In this document: piece by piece, positions 18,668 through 26,595 of the stretch
Position numbering within the stretch: the first letter of the stretch is position 1
Layout of the letters: each line of letters begins with the position of its first letter
Origin: Bifidobacterium dentium JCM 1195 = DSM 20436
GTDB lineage: Bacteria > Actinomycetota > Actinomycetes > Actinomycetales > Bifidobacteriaceae
Direction of reading: 5' to 3'
Assembly: GCF_001042595.1 (NCBI RefSeq)
Contig: NZ_AP012326.1
Coordinates: forward strand, 1,674,001 to 1,738,000
DNA: 64,000 nucleotides
Notes under the pieces: model-generated
Database searches by the model: none
What the model saw: only the letters and a program-made list of their open reading frames with translations
What the model was told of the DNA's origin: nothing
Translations under genes and position numbers: made by a program

Positions 18668-18825
18668 AACTGCATAATCCCTTCGAAGACACTAGATAAC
18701 AGGCTACCAAAACGTATGTGCGTAAGCTGTGTCGCACTTCTCAGGCCCTCCCGAAGGGCACGTGCGTTCCCATGATAGCCTTCCCACCGCCGTATTCGAC
18801 GCAACGACTGGCTACACTGTCGGAT

Positions 18826-19572
18826 ATGACCACATATGATTCGCGCACCTGCGTCATCTTCGCCGCCGGGGAATACTATCGGGAGACCCCGCACGTTCCG
18901 GATGGCGCCTTCGTCATCGCCGCCGATGGCGGACTCGACCATACACGCGCCCTCGGCATCAATGCCGATGTGGTCGTCGGCGATTTCGATTCCCTCAAGG
19001 GCGCACGGCCCACGGATGGCGCCCGTACGGTCACCCTGCCTCCGCAAAAGGATGACCCCGACCTGCTGTCGGCCCTGAAGATCGGCTGGGCCCACGGCGC
19101 GCGGGAGTTCCATATCTTCGGCGCGCTCGGGGGGCGCATCGACCACACCATCTCGAACATTCAGCTCATGGCGTTGCTCGCCGAACGCGGGGCAAGCGGT
19201 TATCTGCACGGCGACGGTACGATCATCACCGCAATCTGCGACGGCGTGCTTTCCTTCCCCGCCAACGATGTGCGGCCGGGCCGCATGGTCTCGGTGTTCT
19301 CCCATTCCGACGTATCCACGGGAGTCAGCGAGCCGGGGCTCAAGTACGAGCTTGAGCATGCGACCATGAGCAATATCCGCGTCAATGGCGTCAGCAACGA
19401 GTTCCTGGATGGCGCGCCCGCACGCATCGAAGTGGAGCACGGCACACTGATCGTGACATTTCCGGCCGAGGCTCCACTGCCGCAGGTGACCCGGCTGCAT
19501 GACTTCGACGGGGATCTAGGCACGCTCGATACGGAGGTCTCTTCCATCCTAGTCAAACGCAAATGCGCTTGA
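18826..19572 (+). CDS. thiN: Thiamine pyrophosphokinase
   Basis: 248-aa enzyme transferring pyrophosphate from ATP to thiamine to give the coenzyme directly, as expected for a salvage-dependent bacterium. The motifs VIAADGGLDHTRAL, VVGDFDSLKG, QKDDPDLLSALK and GALGGRIDHTISNIQLM match the family from N- to C-terminus. The ATG at 18826 is chosen because the family fold begins there; an open frame to 18718 would overlap the asnB promoter region. It is upstream of gap but 160 bp away, so cotranscription is not required. Confidence 0.9.
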   Translation: MTTYDSRTCVIFAAGEYYRETPHVPDGAFVIAADGGLDHTRALGINADVVVGDFDSLKGARPTDGARTVTLPPQKDDPDLLSALKIGWAHGAREFHIFGALGGRIDHTISNIQLMALLAERGASGYLHGDGTIITAICDGVLSFPANDVRPGRMVSVFSHSDVSTGVSEPGLKYELEHATMSNIRVNGVSNEFLDGAPARIEVEHGTLIVTFPAEAPLPQVTRLHDFDGDLGTLDTEVSSILVKRKCA

Positions 19573-19581
19573 AAACTCATT

Positions 19582-19609
19582 GTGAGCGTTCACGGAAACG
19601 ACGTCGTTT
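19582..19609 (+). promoter_or_regulatory. Two adjacent palindromes upstream of gap
   Basis: GTGAGCGTTCAC (19582-19593) is a near-perfect inverted repeat and AAACGACGTCGTTT (19596-19609) is a perfect 14-bp one. Both lie about 130-150 bp upstream of gap. They resemble binding sites for dimeric regulators; the cognate factor is unknown. Confidence 0.45.
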
Positions 19610-19733
19610 TCTGAAACACACGACCGCCATACGTTGCCCTAAGTACAGGTGACGCACTAAAGTGGGCGGTGTTGGTAAACAATGGCTTCATTGCGCCTCG
19701 CGCATGTGTGGCCTACCCTAAAGGGAGAATTAC

Positions 19734-20789
19734 ATGACAGTTAAGATTGGTATCAACGGCTTTGGTCGTATCGGTCGTCTGGCTTTCCGCCGTATCTTCG
19801 AGCTGCAGGCTCGTGGCGGCCAGGCCGGTGACATTGAGGTCGCTGCAATCAACGATCTGACCACCCCGTCCATGCTGGCCTACCTGCTGAAGTACGACAG
19901 CACCCACGGCACCTTCCGTCATGACGATGGCACCCCGGTCGAGGTCACCTCCACCGAAGACTCCATCGTGGTCGACGGCAAGGAATACAAGGTCTATGCC
20001 GAGAAGGATGCCAACAACATCCCGTGGGTCAAGAACGACGGCGTCGAGTTCGTGCTCGAGTGCACCGGCTTCTACACCTCCGCCGAGAAGTCCCAGGCCC
20101 ACCTGAACGCTGGCGCCAAGAAGGTTCTGATCTCCGCTCCGGCCAAGGACGAGACCACCCCGACCGTCGTGTTCGGCGTGAACCACGAAATCCTGAAGGC
20201 CGACGACACCATCGTGTCCGCCGGTTCCTGCACCACCAACTCCATGGCCGCCATGGTCAAGCTGCTGGACGAGAACTGGGGCATCAAGGCCGGCTTCATG
20301 ACCACCATCCACGCCTACACCGGCACCCAGATGATCCTCGACGGCCCGCGCTTCCCGAAGGCTCGCAACAACCGCGCCGCCGCCATCAACACCATTCCTC
20401 ACTCCACCGGCGCCGCCAAGGCCATCGGCAAGGTCGTTCCGTCCGTGAACGGCAAGCTGCAGGGCCATGCCCAGCGCATCCAGGTTCCGGACGGCTCCGT
20501 CACCGAGCTGACCACCGTTCTGAACAAGGAAGTCACCGCTGACGAGATCAACGCCGCATTCAAGGCCGCCTTCTCCGCCACCGACTTCTACGGCTACAAC
20601 GAAGACGGCATCGTGTCCTCCGACATCATCGGCGACACCCATGGTGGCGTGTTCGATCCGACCCAGACCGACGTCAACACCGTTGACGGCGTGACCATGG
20701 CTCGCACCGTCTCCTGGTACGACAACGAGTACGGCTTCACCTGCAACATGGTGCGTACCCTGCTGTACTTCGCCGAGATCTCCGAGTGA
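19734..20789 (+). CDS. gap: Glyceraldehyde-3-phosphate dehydrogenase (type I)
   Basis: 351-aa NAD-dependent glycolytic enzyme that works below the fructose-6-phosphate phosphoketolase shunt in bifidobacteria. NAD-binding [14 protein letters not shown] opens the protein. The active site [14 protein letters not shown] places the catalytic Cys at about residue 166, and WYDNEYGF closes the C-terminal domain. AAGGGAGAATTAC precedes the ATG. Codon use is strongly biased to C-ending codons, unlike most neighbours and consistent with very high expression. Monocistronic, with a strong terminator. Confidence 0.98.
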   Translation: MTVKIGINGFGRIGRLAFRRIFELQARGGQAGDIEVAAINDLTTPSMLAYLLKYDSTHGTFRHDDGTPVEVTSTEDSIVVDGKEYKVYAEKDANNIPWVKNDGVEFVLECTGFYTSAEKSQAHLNAGAKKVLISAPAKDETTPTVVFGVNHEILKADDTIVSAGSCTTNSMAAMVKLLDENWGIKAGFMTTIHAYTGTQMILDGPRFPKARNNRAAAINTIPHSTGAAKAIGKVVPSVNGKLQGHAQRIQVPDGSVTELTTVLNKEVTADEINAAFKAAFSATDFYGYNEDGIVSSDIIGDTHGGVFDPTQTDVNTVDGVTMARTVSWYDNEYGFTCNMVRTLLYFAEISE

Positions 20790-20829
20790 GCCGTCGCGGC
20801 TAGTCCGTTAGGTTCCTAGGAATCCCGCA

Positions 20830-20861
20830 GGGGCTTTCACCTCATGGTGGAAGCCCCTTTT
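20830..20861 (+). terminator. Intrinsic terminator of gap
   Basis: GGGGCTTTCACC (20830-20841), loop TCAT, then GGTGGAAGCCCC (20846-20857): a 12-bp stem with one G-T pair followed by TTTTC. Confidence 0.92.
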
Positions 20862-20913
20862 CGCATGCCTCCATGTCTCCTCATACGGCCCTGCTCCAAC
20901 CCACGTGGAATGT

Positions 20914-20988
20914 CGTCCGATTCTGCCGTTTCGGTCATCCAGAGCACGGTTTCGGGCCCGTGGATGACCGAAACGGCAGAATCGGACG
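20914..20988. repeat. 28-bp perfect inverted repeat upstream of ybaK
   Basis: The arm 20914-20941 (CGTCCGATTCTGCCGTTTCG...) is perfectly complementary to 20961-20988, with a 19-nt spacer. It ends 25 bp before the ybaK ATG. No T-tract follows, and it is separate from the gap terminator. Whether it is a repeated element of the genome, an mRNA structure or a dimer site cannot be told from one copy. Confidence 0.85.
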
Positions 20989-21013
20989 TACGAACGTCCT
21001 ATGATGAGACGCC

Positions 21014-21520
21014 ATGGGCAAGAAAAAACACGAGAAAGGCACCGGTTCCACACCGGCGACCGTACAGCTGGACAAGGCCGGAGTCACATTCACGACCTAT
21101 GAATACGCACATTCGAACGATCATATGGATGACGGCTACGGAGTTGAGGCCGCCACCAAGCTCGGATTCGACGAACACCAGGTGTTCAAGACGCTGATGG
21201 CCGACACCGGTACGGAACGTGTGGTCGGCGTGGTCCCGGTCAGCGGGCATATGGATCTGAAGGCGCTGGCCGCCGCCGTGGGCGCGAAGAAGGCGACCAT
21301 GGCCGATCCGAAAGTCGCCATGCGAGAATCGGGCTACGTGGTGGGCGGGATTTCGCCTCTGGGACAGCGCACGCGCCACAGGACCGTGCTGGACGAAAGC
21401 GCCCTGCGGTATGACGAGATTCTGCTGTCCGGAGGCAAGCGAGGGTTCTCCATCGGCATCAACCCGAATGATCTCATCGCGGTATTGGACGCCGTAGTCG
21501 CGCCCATCGGCACCTGGTGA
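21014..21520 (+). CDS. ybaK: Cys-tRNA(Pro)/Cys-tRNA(Cys) deacylase, YbaK/EbsC family
   Basis: 168-aa trans-editing enzyme that hydrolyses mischarged aminoacyl-tRNA. The family core is GFDEHQVFKTLMADTG with the catalytic-site lysine, then VGVVPVSGHMDLKALA, GYVVGGISPLGQR and LLSGGKRGFSIGINP. A lysine-rich N-terminal tail precedes the fold. The ribosome-binding site is weak, and the start lies just downstream of the 28-bp inverted repeat, so translation could be affected by it. It converges on ispH with a small hairpin over both stop codons. Confidence 0.92.
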   Translation: MGKKKHEKGTGSTPATVQLDKAGVTFTTYEYAHSNDHMDDGYGVEAATKLGFDEHQVFKTLMADTGTERVVGVVPVSGHMDLKALAAAVGAKKATMADPKVAMRESGYVVGGISPLGQRTRHRTVLDESALRYDEILLSGGKRGFSIGINPNDLIAVLDAVVAPIGTW

Positions 21521-21537
21521 CCCTCAGGGAAGGGTCA
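21518..21537. terminator. Small hairpin spanning the ybaK and ispH stop codons
   Basis: TGACCCT (21518-21524) pairs with AGGGTCA (21531-21537). The arms contain the stop codons of the two convergent genes. Weak, possibly a bidirectional terminator. Confidence 0.4.
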
Positions 21538-22554
21538 TCGAGCCCTGCGTAGCTCGGACGGAAGCACGAAGTGCATGTTCTCCTTGATGGTTTCGATGGT
21601 GGTCACCTCGGTGTAGCCGAAGCCCTGTAAGGTTTCGACCACGCCGGAGACAAGTTCATCCGGTACGGAGGCGCCCGATGAGATGCCCACGGACTCCACG
21701 CCCTCGAACCATGACGGGTCGAGTTCGGCCGCATCATCGACACGGTGCGCCCTGCCGCGGCCATCAGTCGCATCGGCAACGGCATCCGCTGCGAAGCGCG
21801 AGTTCAGGCCTTCCTGCGCGACCTCCATCAATCGTACGGAATTCGAGGAATTCGCCGACCCGACGATCACCACGCAATCCGATTGCTCGGCCACCAACTT
21901 GACCGCGGCCTGACGATTCGACGTGGCATAGCAGATATCGGAGCTCGGCGGCATCTGCAGCCACGGGAAGCGGCACTTCAACGCGGCGATCGTACCGGCG
22001 GTCTCATCAACGCTCAGCGTGGTCTGCGTAAGCAGCACCAGCTTGGTGTCTTCAGCGAAATCAAGCGAGTCCACGTCGGCCTCATGTTCGATCAGATGCA
22101 CATGCTCCGGGGCCTCCTCAACCACGCCGACCGCCTCATCGTGCCCCTTATGGCCGATATAGACGATTTCGAAGCCCTCCCTAACGAAACGCAGCACTTC
22201 GCGATGCACCTTGCTCACCAGCGGGCAGGTGGCGTCGATCACATGCATGCCGCGGGCCGCGGCCTCGGCCTTGACCGCCGGGGACACACCGTGCGCGGAA
22301 AAAACAATCGGAATGCCCGCCGAAGCGGCCTCATCCGGAATTTCGCGGAGCTCCTGCACGAACACCGCACCCTGAGCCGACAACTCCTCGACCACATGTT
22401 TGTTATGCACGATCTGACGACGCACGTACACCGGTGGCAGGCCATCCTCGCGGACGGGGACCGAAGCCTTCAGAATCGTCTGTACGGTAAGGATCGCCCG
22501 ATCCACACCGGCGCAGAATCCGCGAGGGTCCGCCAATACGATGCGTTTGGTCAT
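21535..22554 (-). CDS. ispH: 4-hydroxy-3-methylbut-2-enyl diphosphate reductase
   Basis: 339-aa [4Fe-4S] enzyme of the last MEP-pathway step, yielding IPP and DMAPP. All three cluster cysteines are visible: PRGFCAGVDRA near the start, VIDATCPLVSKVHRE in the middle and DICYATSNRQAAV near residue 210. GSANSSNSVRL is the substrate-phosphate motif. Full length. Its isoprenoids feed undecaprenyl phosphate, the lipid carrier used by mraY and murG in this window. Confidence 0.96.
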   Translation of the reverse strand: MTKRIVLADPRGFCAGVDRAILTVQTILKASVPVREDGLPPVYVRRQIVHNKHVVEELSAQGAVFVQELREIPDEAASAGIPIVFSAHGVSPAVKAEAAARGMHVIDATCPLVSKVHREVLRFVREGFEIVYIGHKGHDEAVGVVEEAPEHVHLIEHEADVDSLDFAEDTKLVLLTQTTLSVDETAGTIAALKCRFPWLQMPPSSDICYATSNRQAAVKLVAEQSDCVVIVGSANSSNSVRLMEVAQEGLNSRFAADAVADATDGRGRAHRVDDAAELDPSWFEGVESVGISSGASVPDELVSGVVETLQGFGYTEVTTIETIKENMHFVLPSELRRAR

Positions 22555-22742
22555 GGGTCGCCGCCTTTCATGTCATACAAGCCCTCACCAAATACTAGAG
22601 CACGGCCGTTCGCATAACGCGCGCGCTCATGCGAGCACACGACTATTGCACAACCATATCGCCGGCGATCCCTCATCCGGTAGACGGTCGCATGCACAAC
22701 ACGCCGGCGAACGGGCATGGCACCCTCCAAGAGAAGGTAGAC

Positions 22743-22778
22743 TTGACCGTTAGCGGTAACAACCGTTATCGATACGTT
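22743..22778 (+). promoter_or_regulatory. Promoter/operator region of the aldose epimerase gene
   Basis: TTGACC (22743-22748) is a good -35 box. Overlapping it is an imperfect palindrome TAGCGGT-AACA-ACCGTTA (22751-22768) with one mismatch, resembling a sugar-repressor operator. No clear -10 was identified. Confidence 0.4.
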
Positions 22779-22800
22779 TAGCGGCATTATGGAGTGATCT

Positions 22801-23754
22801 ATGACCTGCAAGAACCTGCCTGCCCGCTCCGGACAGCAATTCTCCATCTCCCACGGCGACTATAAGGCGGTCGTCACCGAACTCGGCGCAACGCTGCGCA
22901 AACTGACCTACCGAGGCGAGGACCTTATCGTCTCCCTCGGCCCGGATGACGTGGTGAGCTGCTGCCATGGCCAGATTCTCATCCCGTTCCCGAACCGCGT
23001 CGAAGGCGGCGAATACACCTTCGAAGGCAAGACCTACACGTTGCCGATCGACGAACACGCGCGCAACAACGCCATCCACGGCTATGGATACCGCTCCTAT
23101 TGGAAGCTGGAAAGCCTCACGGAGGAATCCGTCGCACTGACCTGGCGCACACCCAATATGGCCGGCTATCCGTTCGACATCGTAGCCACCGCCACCTATA
23201 GCCTCGCCGACGACGGTCTGCATCTGACCATCGACGCCTATAATAACGGCGATGCGAACGCCCCATGGGCCCTGGCCATCCATCCATGGCTGGCCAACGG
23301 TCTGAACGGATACGGCGACGAGATCGACGGCCACAACGCGCAGTGCAGCCTGACGCTGCCAGGCAACACGCATGTGACCGTGAACGAAAACCTGATCCCG
23401 ACCGGCACCGAACCGGTGGACGGCACCAAGTACGACCTGCGCAAGGACACGCTGCTTACCGAACAGCCCTTCGATGATGCCTGGACGGACCTCGATCACG
23501 CCGAAGACGGTACCGTCACCGCGGTGTTCACCCGTCCCGACGGTCTGAAGGTCAAGGTCGGAGGCGACGAGACCATCACCTCCTTCCAGGTGTGCACCGG
23601 TACCAAGTTCCCTGCCTTCAAACACCCGGCAGGCGTCGCGGTGGAACCGCAGACCGCCTATGCCAACGCATTCAACACCGGCAACGATCTCATCGTCATC
23701 AAGCCGGGCGAGACCAGCAGCACCTCGCTGTTCCTCGGCGCGTTCGCTCAGTGA
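22801..23754 (+). CDS. Aldose 1-epimerase family protein
   Basis: 317-aa beta-supersandwich mutarotase-type protein that interconverts sugar anomers. QILIPFPNRVEGGEYTFEGK is the family's NRI-type motif, with HARNNAIHGYGY providing the first active-site histidine, IHPWL the second, and a late acidic residue near VAVEPQTAYANAFN. ATGGAGTGATCT precedes the ATG. The exact sugar (glucose, galactose or a phosphorylated hexose) cannot be told. No sugar kinase or transporter is adjacent. Confidence 0.87.
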   Translation: MTCKNLPARSGQQFSISHGDYKAVVTELGATLRKLTYRGEDLIVSLGPDDVVSCCHGQILIPFPNRVEGGEYTFEGKTYTLPIDEHARNNAIHGYGYRSYWKLESLTEESVALTWRTPNMAGYPFDIVATATYSLADDGLHLTIDAYNNGDANAPWALAIHPWLANGLNGYGDEIDGHNAQCSLTLPGNTHVTVNENLIPTGTEPVDGTKYDLRKDTLLTEQPFDDAWTDLDHAEDGTVTAVFTRPDGLKVKVGGDETITSFQVCTGTKFPAFKHPAGVAVEPQTAYANAFNTGNDLIVIKPGETSSTSLFLGAFAQ

Positions 23755-23763
23755 ACGCTTGAT

Positions 23764-23793
23764 TTGCACAACGTCGCACCGGTGTGCGATAAT
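23764..23793 (+). promoter_or_regulatory. Promoter of the bL37 gene
   Basis: TTGCAC (23764-23769) and GATAAT (23788-23793) are separated by 18 bp and lie about 40 bp upstream of the bL37 ATG. This is a good sigma-A-type match. Confidence 0.6.
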
Positions 23794-23831
23794 CCCGAAG
23801 GCTTATTAATCGCAAGTAAAGGAGTCCAATC

Positions 23832-23906
23832 ATGGGCATGCGCGGACGTAAGCGCAAGGATCGTCGTAAGAAGGCCGCCAATCACGGCAAGCGCCCGAAC
23901 GCCTGA
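23832..23906 (+). CDS. 50S ribosomal protein bL37
   Basis: A 24-residue gene below usual ORF cut-offs: MGMRGRKRKDRRKKAANHGK followed by RPNA and TGA. The very basic composition and the ANHGKRPN ending match bL37, the small actinobacterial 50S protein seen in mycobacterial ribosome structures. AAAGGAGTCCAATC gives a strong ribosome site, a promoter lies at 23764 and a long terminator follows at 23943, so it is a complete monocistronic unit. Confidence 0.93.
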   Translation: MGMRGRKRKDRRKKAANHGKRPNA

Positions 23907-23942
23907 TCCCTGCCGGCGTGAATAACGCCACAGAGCATCAAC

Positions 23943-23978
23943 AAACCCGCGGAATCGCAATCGATTCCGCGGGTTTTC
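23943..23978. terminator. Bidirectional terminator between bL37 and the anti-sigma-like gene
   Basis: A perfect 15-bp stem, AAACCCGCGGAATCG (23943-23957) with CGATTCCGCGGGTTT (23962-23976), loop CAAT. It is followed by TTCC on the plus strand, and preceded by AAA giving a T-run on the minus strand. Confidence 0.92.
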
Positions 23979-24224
23979 CTATTCACCGCAACAATGGTCA
24001 AGCGTGGCACGAAGACGTTCCAGTAGGCGCTCCGGCGCCTGTTCGGGACGCAGATAGGCGCGCATCGCCGCAATCAACGCCCGTTCACGCTCGTCACAGC
24101 ACGTTTCGGGATCGAAGTGCTCTTCCATGCTGACATGCACGCTCGTATGCGTCACATGCGTTACGGACCCGTCCGCACTCCTGCTGGTGATGGAGATGCG
24201 CCGTTCGACGGAGTCACCGTTCAT
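23979..24224 (-). CDS. Small Cys-rich protein coupled to sigma factor (RsrA-like anti-sigma candidate)
   Basis: 81 residues whose start overlaps the sigma-factor stop by 4 bp (ATGA at 24221-24224), the usual sigR-rsrA arrangement. It contains EHFDPETCCDER and ends DHCCGE. The middle (APERLLERLRATLDH) resembles the C-terminal helix of RsrA. The canonical zinc motif HxxxCxxC of redox-sensing anti-sigma factors is absent: after the histidine the first cysteine comes five residues later, followed at once by a second. Its role as anti-sigma factor is therefore inferred from gene order. No membrane segment. Confidence 0.65.
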   Translation of the reverse strand: MNGDSVERRISITSRSADGSVTHVTHTSVHVSMEEHFDPETCCDERERALIAAMRAYLRPEQAPERLLERLRATLDHCCGE

Positions 24225-24832
24225 GATCTTCCCCTTCCGACGGAAGCGGTCTTCGCACCGGAGCGTGTGCCGGCCGCATACCCTCGTTCCTTCGCATATG
24301 CCGCAAGTTCCTGCTTGAGCTGCGTGCGGGCACGGTTCAGACGGCTCATCACCGTACCGATTTTCACGCCCTGCTCATCGGCCACCTGCTGATATGACTT
24401 GCCGTCGATGGCCGCATCGATGAACACCTGCCTGCGTTCCGGCGAAAGCTTGTTCAACGCGGCCATGATCTCTTCGGGCGCATAGGCGTCCAGATACTCC
24501 TGTTCGGCGGACTTCAGCTGCTCCGACGAATGTTCGGAGGCGGAGTAGATATCCCAATCGTCGTATTCGCCGGTGGAGCCGTTGGCACGTTGCGGCCTGC
24601 GTTTGGCCTTGGCGTACTGATTGAAGTAGGCGTTGCGCTCGATGGTGGTCATCCACGCGGCGAAGTTCGTGCCCTGTTTGAAGGAATCGAAGGCCTTGAA
24701 CCCGCGTTCGAAGGTGTCCTGCACCAGATCCTGCGCATCGTCGGGATTGTTGGTCAGCTTCATGGCCTGCCGATAGAGCACGTCGACGATGGGCATGGCG
24801 AGCCGTTCGAAGCGCGCGCGCCTGTCCGTCAT
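24221..24832 (-). CDS. ECF RNA polymerase sigma factor, SigR/SigH/RpoE family
   Basis: About 203 aa. Region 2 (about 10-80) contains DAQDLVQDTFERGFKAF and AAWMTTIERNAYFNQY. Region 4 (about 125-180) contains LSPERRQVFIDAAIDGKSYQQVADE with the helix-turn-helix KIGTVMSRLNRARTQLK. These match the actinobacterial thiol-oxidative-stress sigma SigR/SigH. The start ATG 24832 has AGGAAAGC at good spacing; a GTG at 24853 is the alternative. Coupled with the Cys-rich downstream protein. A near-match to its own GGAAT/GTT promoter upstream has wrong spacing, so autoregulation is not supported here. Confidence 0.87.
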   Translation of the reverse strand: MTDRRARFERLAMPIVDVLYRQAMKLTNNPDDAQDLVQDTFERGFKAFDSFKQGTNFAAWMTTIERNAYFNQYAKAKRRPQRANGSTGEYDDWDIYSASEHSSEQLKSAEQEYLDAYAPEEIMAALNKLSPERRQVFIDAAIDGKSYQQVADEQGVKIGTVMSRLNRARTQLKQELAAYAKERGYAAGTRSGAKTASVGRGRS

Positions 24833-24979
24833 GCTTTCCTGCCCATCAGTCACGGTTTCATTCTATCGGCATGCCGCATGCGACGATGTCCGCAAAACTC
24901 CCAAGCGATTCAAAGCTCGTTCCCAGAACACACGGTTTATATAATCATGTTGGTTTTTCGCTGAGAGAAAGATTTGCCC

Positions 24980-26527
24980 ATGTCATTGTCCCTTGCCGAC
25001 GGCGTGCATCTGCTGTCCTCCCATCATCTGCTCGATGAGGTCATCACACCTGAACGTTGGAGCCTGAATGCCGATGGCACCGACAATGCCGATGTGCCGT
25101 TCACGCATATCACCTATGACACCCGCACCGTGCGCGAAGGCACGCTGCTGGTGTGCAAGGGCCGCTTCCGGCCGGAATTCCTTGACGGGCTCAAGGAGCG
25201 CGGTCTCGTCGCCTATGTGTCGGAACGTGACTTCTCCGATCACACCGAGGTTCCGGGACTCATCGTCAACGACGCGCGCAAGGCCCTGAGCCTGCTGTCC
25301 GCCGCCTTCTACGGCATGCCCCAGAACGAACTCACGGTCATCGGCATCACCGGCACCAAAGGCAAGACCACCACCGCATACTTTACGCAGGCCATCCTCA
25401 ACGCCTATTCCAACGGTCGTTGCGCATTGTTCTCCTCGGTCGATAACTGTCTCGACGGCCATACCTACGTGGAATCCGAACTGACCACGCCGGAGTCGTT
25501 GGACGCGTTCCGCATGATGCGCGAGGCCGCGGACAACGGCATGCGATACCTGGTGATGGAGGTCTCCTCCCAAGCCTACAAGGTCAACCGCGTCCACGGC
25601 CTGACCTTCGACGTGGGAGCCTTCCTCAACATCTCCCCCGACCACATCAGCGACATCGAACACCCCACCTTCGAAGACTATCTGTATTGCAAACGTCAGT
25701 TGGCATACCATGCACGCGCCTTCGTACTCAACGCCGACGCCGACCATGCCGATCTCATTCGCGAGGATGCGCAGGCCGCGGGCATCCCGCTTGCGGATTT
25801 CGCCCTGCGCACCGATGACGCACCTACGAATGCGACGCTGACGGCCCGTCCGTCGAACGCCGAACACAGCGCGTTCAGCATCGCCGCGAACGGTCATGAT
25901 CTGGGCGAGTTCAGCCTGTCATTGGCTGGCGATTTCAACTATGCGAACGCCCTCGCCGCCGTCGCACTGGCGCATGAGGCCGGTGTGCCATTCGATTCGG
26001 CCGCCATGCATGCCATGGAATCGGTGCATGTACCGGGACGTATGGAACTGTTCACCGGCACGGATGGCGACACCGTGGCCATCGTCGATTATGCGCACAA
26101 CTACACCAGCGTACGTGCGCTGATCGATTTCGTCGAACAGCGCTACGGCGAGCGCAAGCCGCGGATTACGCTCGTCGCCGGTTCCGCCGGCAACAAGGCG
26201 TTCGACCGCCGTCAGGAAATCGTCGAGGCCGCACAGGATCGCATCGCGCGTTTCGTATTCACCGCCGAAGACACCGATACCGAACCGTATATCGACATCT
26301 GCAACGAAATGCTCGGCCATGTCACCAACGACCATGTGGATGCCACGGTGATCGTCGATCGTGTGAAGGCCATCGAGAGCGCCGTCGAGCAGGCGCATTC
26401 CCACGATGGTCTCGACGTGATCCTCATCATCGGCAAGGGCCACGAGCGTTGGATCAAGGACCTCAACAGCCACGTGGCCTACGAAGGTGATGATTGTGTG
26501 GTGGAACGACTGCTGAACGTGGCGTAG
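24980..26527 (+). CDS. MurE-type UDP-MurNAc-tripeptide synthetase, copy 1
   Basis: 515-aa Mur ligase with all three domains: UDP-binding N-domain (about 30-110, ITYDTRTVREG), central ATPase with GITGTKGKTTTAY and LTTPESLDAFRMM, the carbamylated-lysine region YLYCKRQL, and a C-terminal domain (IVDYAHNY, LVAGSAGNKAFDRR). Where MurE enzymes carry the motif that selects the third amino acid (DNPR for meso-DAP, D(D/N)P(N/A) for Lys), this copy has FTAEDTDTEPY, which fits neither. It may use a different amino acid or have another role. TATAAT at 24940-24945 is a likely -10. Followed 68 bp later by a second copy sharing near-identical DNA tracts. Confidence 0.85.
   Translation: MSLSLADGVHLLSSHHLLDEVITPERWSLNADGTDNADVPFTHITYDTRTVREGTLLVCKGRFRPEFLDGLKERGLVAYVSERDFSDHTEVPGLIVNDARKALSLLSAAFYGMPQNELTVIGITGTKGKTTTAYFTQAILNAYSNGRCALFSSVDNCLDGHTYVESELTTPESLDAFRMMREAADNGMRYLVMEVSSQAYKVNRVHGLTFDVGAFLNISPDHISDIEHPTFEDYLYCKRQLAYHARAFVLNADADHADLIREDAQAAGIPLADFALRTDDAPTNATLTARPSNAEHSAFSIAANGHDLGEFSLSLAGDFNYANALAAVALAHEAGVPFDSAAMHAMESVHVPGRMELFTGTDGDTVAIVDYAHNYTSVRALIDFVEQRYGERKPRITLVAGSAGNKAFDRRQEIVEAAQDRIARFVFTAEDTDTEPYIDICNEMLGHVTNDHVDATVIVDRVKAIESAVEQAHSHDGLDVILIIGKGHERWIKDLNSHVAYEGDDCVVERLLNVA
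25287..25377 (+). repeat. 91-bp exact repeat shared by the two murE copies (first occurrence)
   Basis: Identical to 26924-27014. Encodes the P-loop region LSAAFYGMPQNELTVIG...GTKGKTTTA. Confidence 0.9.
25481..25680 (+). repeat. 200-bp near-exact repeat shared by the two murE copies (first occurrence)
   Basis: Matches 27118-27317 with one silent difference (A at 25573, G at 27210). Sequences on both sides diverge sharply. Encodes LTTPESLDAFRMM through HPTFEDY. Confidence 0.92.
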
Positions 26528-26595
26528 GAGTAGCATCGTCTTCGAGCTCATGATTTGTTCATGGCGACCGGACGATACTATCTTCAAGGAGCACC

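Noticed and set aside
16817..18775. 652-residue plus-strand frame opposite asnB
   Set aside because: Shadow of asnB, a full-length recognised enzyme; the long frame is a by-product of high GC.
24854..24979. Sigma-R autoregulatory promoter (GGGAAC...GTT) upstream of the sigma factor gene
   Set aside because: The two halves are separated by 20 nt rather than the required 18-19, and the first half deviates from GGAAT.
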